DNA of 64,000 nt. Source: Prevotella sp. P3-122 (GTDB taxonomy: Bacteria; Bacteroidota; Bacteroidia; Bacteroidales; Bacteroidaceae). The translations under genes and the position numbers were made by a program. The stretch's first letter is position 1, and each line of letters starts with the position of its first letter. The stretch lies in assembly GCF_002251365.1 (NCBI RefSeq), contig NZ_NPJH01000015.1, forward strand, positions 21,909 through 85,908, read 5' to 3'. Below the pieces are notes generated by a model. That model made no database searches, was not told the DNA's origin, and saw only the letters and a list, made by a program, of their open reading frames with translations. This document shows positions 63,750 to 64,000 of the stretch, piece after piece.

Positions 63750-64000
63750 GGAGTCCCATCCCCATGTTTTTTCACTGAGCTGTAATAAAGGCTGGAAGGG
63801 ACAAATTTTTCTTTATAGTATAAACGTTTCCTATGACATTATTTCAGCAAAGATTAAAATCATTAATCTTTCACGACACAATGTCGCCATATCTCGTATT
63901 GGCATGTGAATTGCAGTTATAGGGGTGTAAGCGGAAAGCCCCACAGAGGAGCTTGAAACGGTAAACATATATAAACAACAATTCTAAAATAGGAGGTTAC
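63750..64000 (+). other. Probable leader region of the next gene, cut by the window end
   Basis: No frame is seen. The window ends in AGGAGGTTAC, a strong Shine-Dalgarno-like sequence that is unusual for Bacteroidota. It is preceded by a possible GGGG...CCCC stem (GGGGTGTAAGCGG...AAAGCCCC, about 63922-63944). The next start codon probably lies just outside the window. Confidence 0.35.

Overview
The window looks like a chromosomal segment of a Bacteroidota bacterium, most likely a Prevotella/Segatella-type gut or oral species. The grounds are a SusC/SusD pair, several secreted proteins with type IX secretion (T9SS)-like C-terminal tails, a pyrophosphate-dependent phosphofructokinase, an UpxY/NusG-like protein, and promoters of the Bacteroidota form TTTG-N19..21-TAnnTTTG. 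I saw no rRNA, tRNA, intact transposase or CRISPR array. All family names come from reading motifs, not from database searches.

Layout. 0-10 kb: 3' end of hisC, a membrane-anchored GH25 lysozyme, PPi-dependent phosphofructokinase, then a forward run (small conserved protein, PlsC-like acyltransferase, large secreted amidase/golvesin/FN3 protein, small unknown) and a YgiQ radical SAM protein. 10-14 kb: a four-helix-bundle (23S rRNA IVP-like) protein and an orphan RelB/DinJ antitoxin among short tandem repeats, then an ald-nitroreductase-phytase-like operon. 14-19.3 kb: a large secreted six-hairpin-glycosidase-like protein and groES-groEL with a sigma-54-like promoter and a perfect inverted repeat. 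19.3-33.5 kb: a candidate small RNA, a large MG2-like secreted protein, four large T9SS-type cargo proteins (two propeller-like, one Omp28-like, one subtilase) and an UpxY/NusG paralogue.

33.5-40.4 kb: a complete tryptophan operon on the minus strand in the order trpD-C-F-A-B-E-G, preceded by a classical attenuator (an 18-residue leader peptide with three consecutive Trp codons, an intrinsic terminator and a consensus promoter). 40.9-42.7 kb: a 41-residue protein, rpe, an ECF-like sigma factor and a second candidate small RNA. 43-47.5 kb: an AT-rich accessory island with an ankyrin protein, several unknown proteins, a 3' gene remnant inside an 88-bp direct repeat, and an HExxH-containing toxin-like fragment. 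It resembles a polymorphic toxin/immunity graveyard.

48-63.4 kb: a pectin/hemicellulose utilisation locus with a GH28-GH105 fusion, a PL1 pectate lyase, a secreted OB-fold protein, a double GH43, SusC, SusD and a DUF4957/DUF5123-type surface lipoprotein. The enzymes would cut galacturonan-type pectin and arabinose/xylose side chains, and SusCD plus the lipoprotein would bind and import the products.

Dispersed non-coding repeats thread through the window. They are (i) an element of about 210-275 bp with 20-bp terminal inverted repeats, one copy carrying a perfect 9-bp target duplication, (ii) two inverted copies of a triple-palindrome element with 23-bp spacing, (iii) a five-unit palindrome array with 22-bp spacing at the right end, and (iv) short stop-codon-rich tandem repeats at gene ends.
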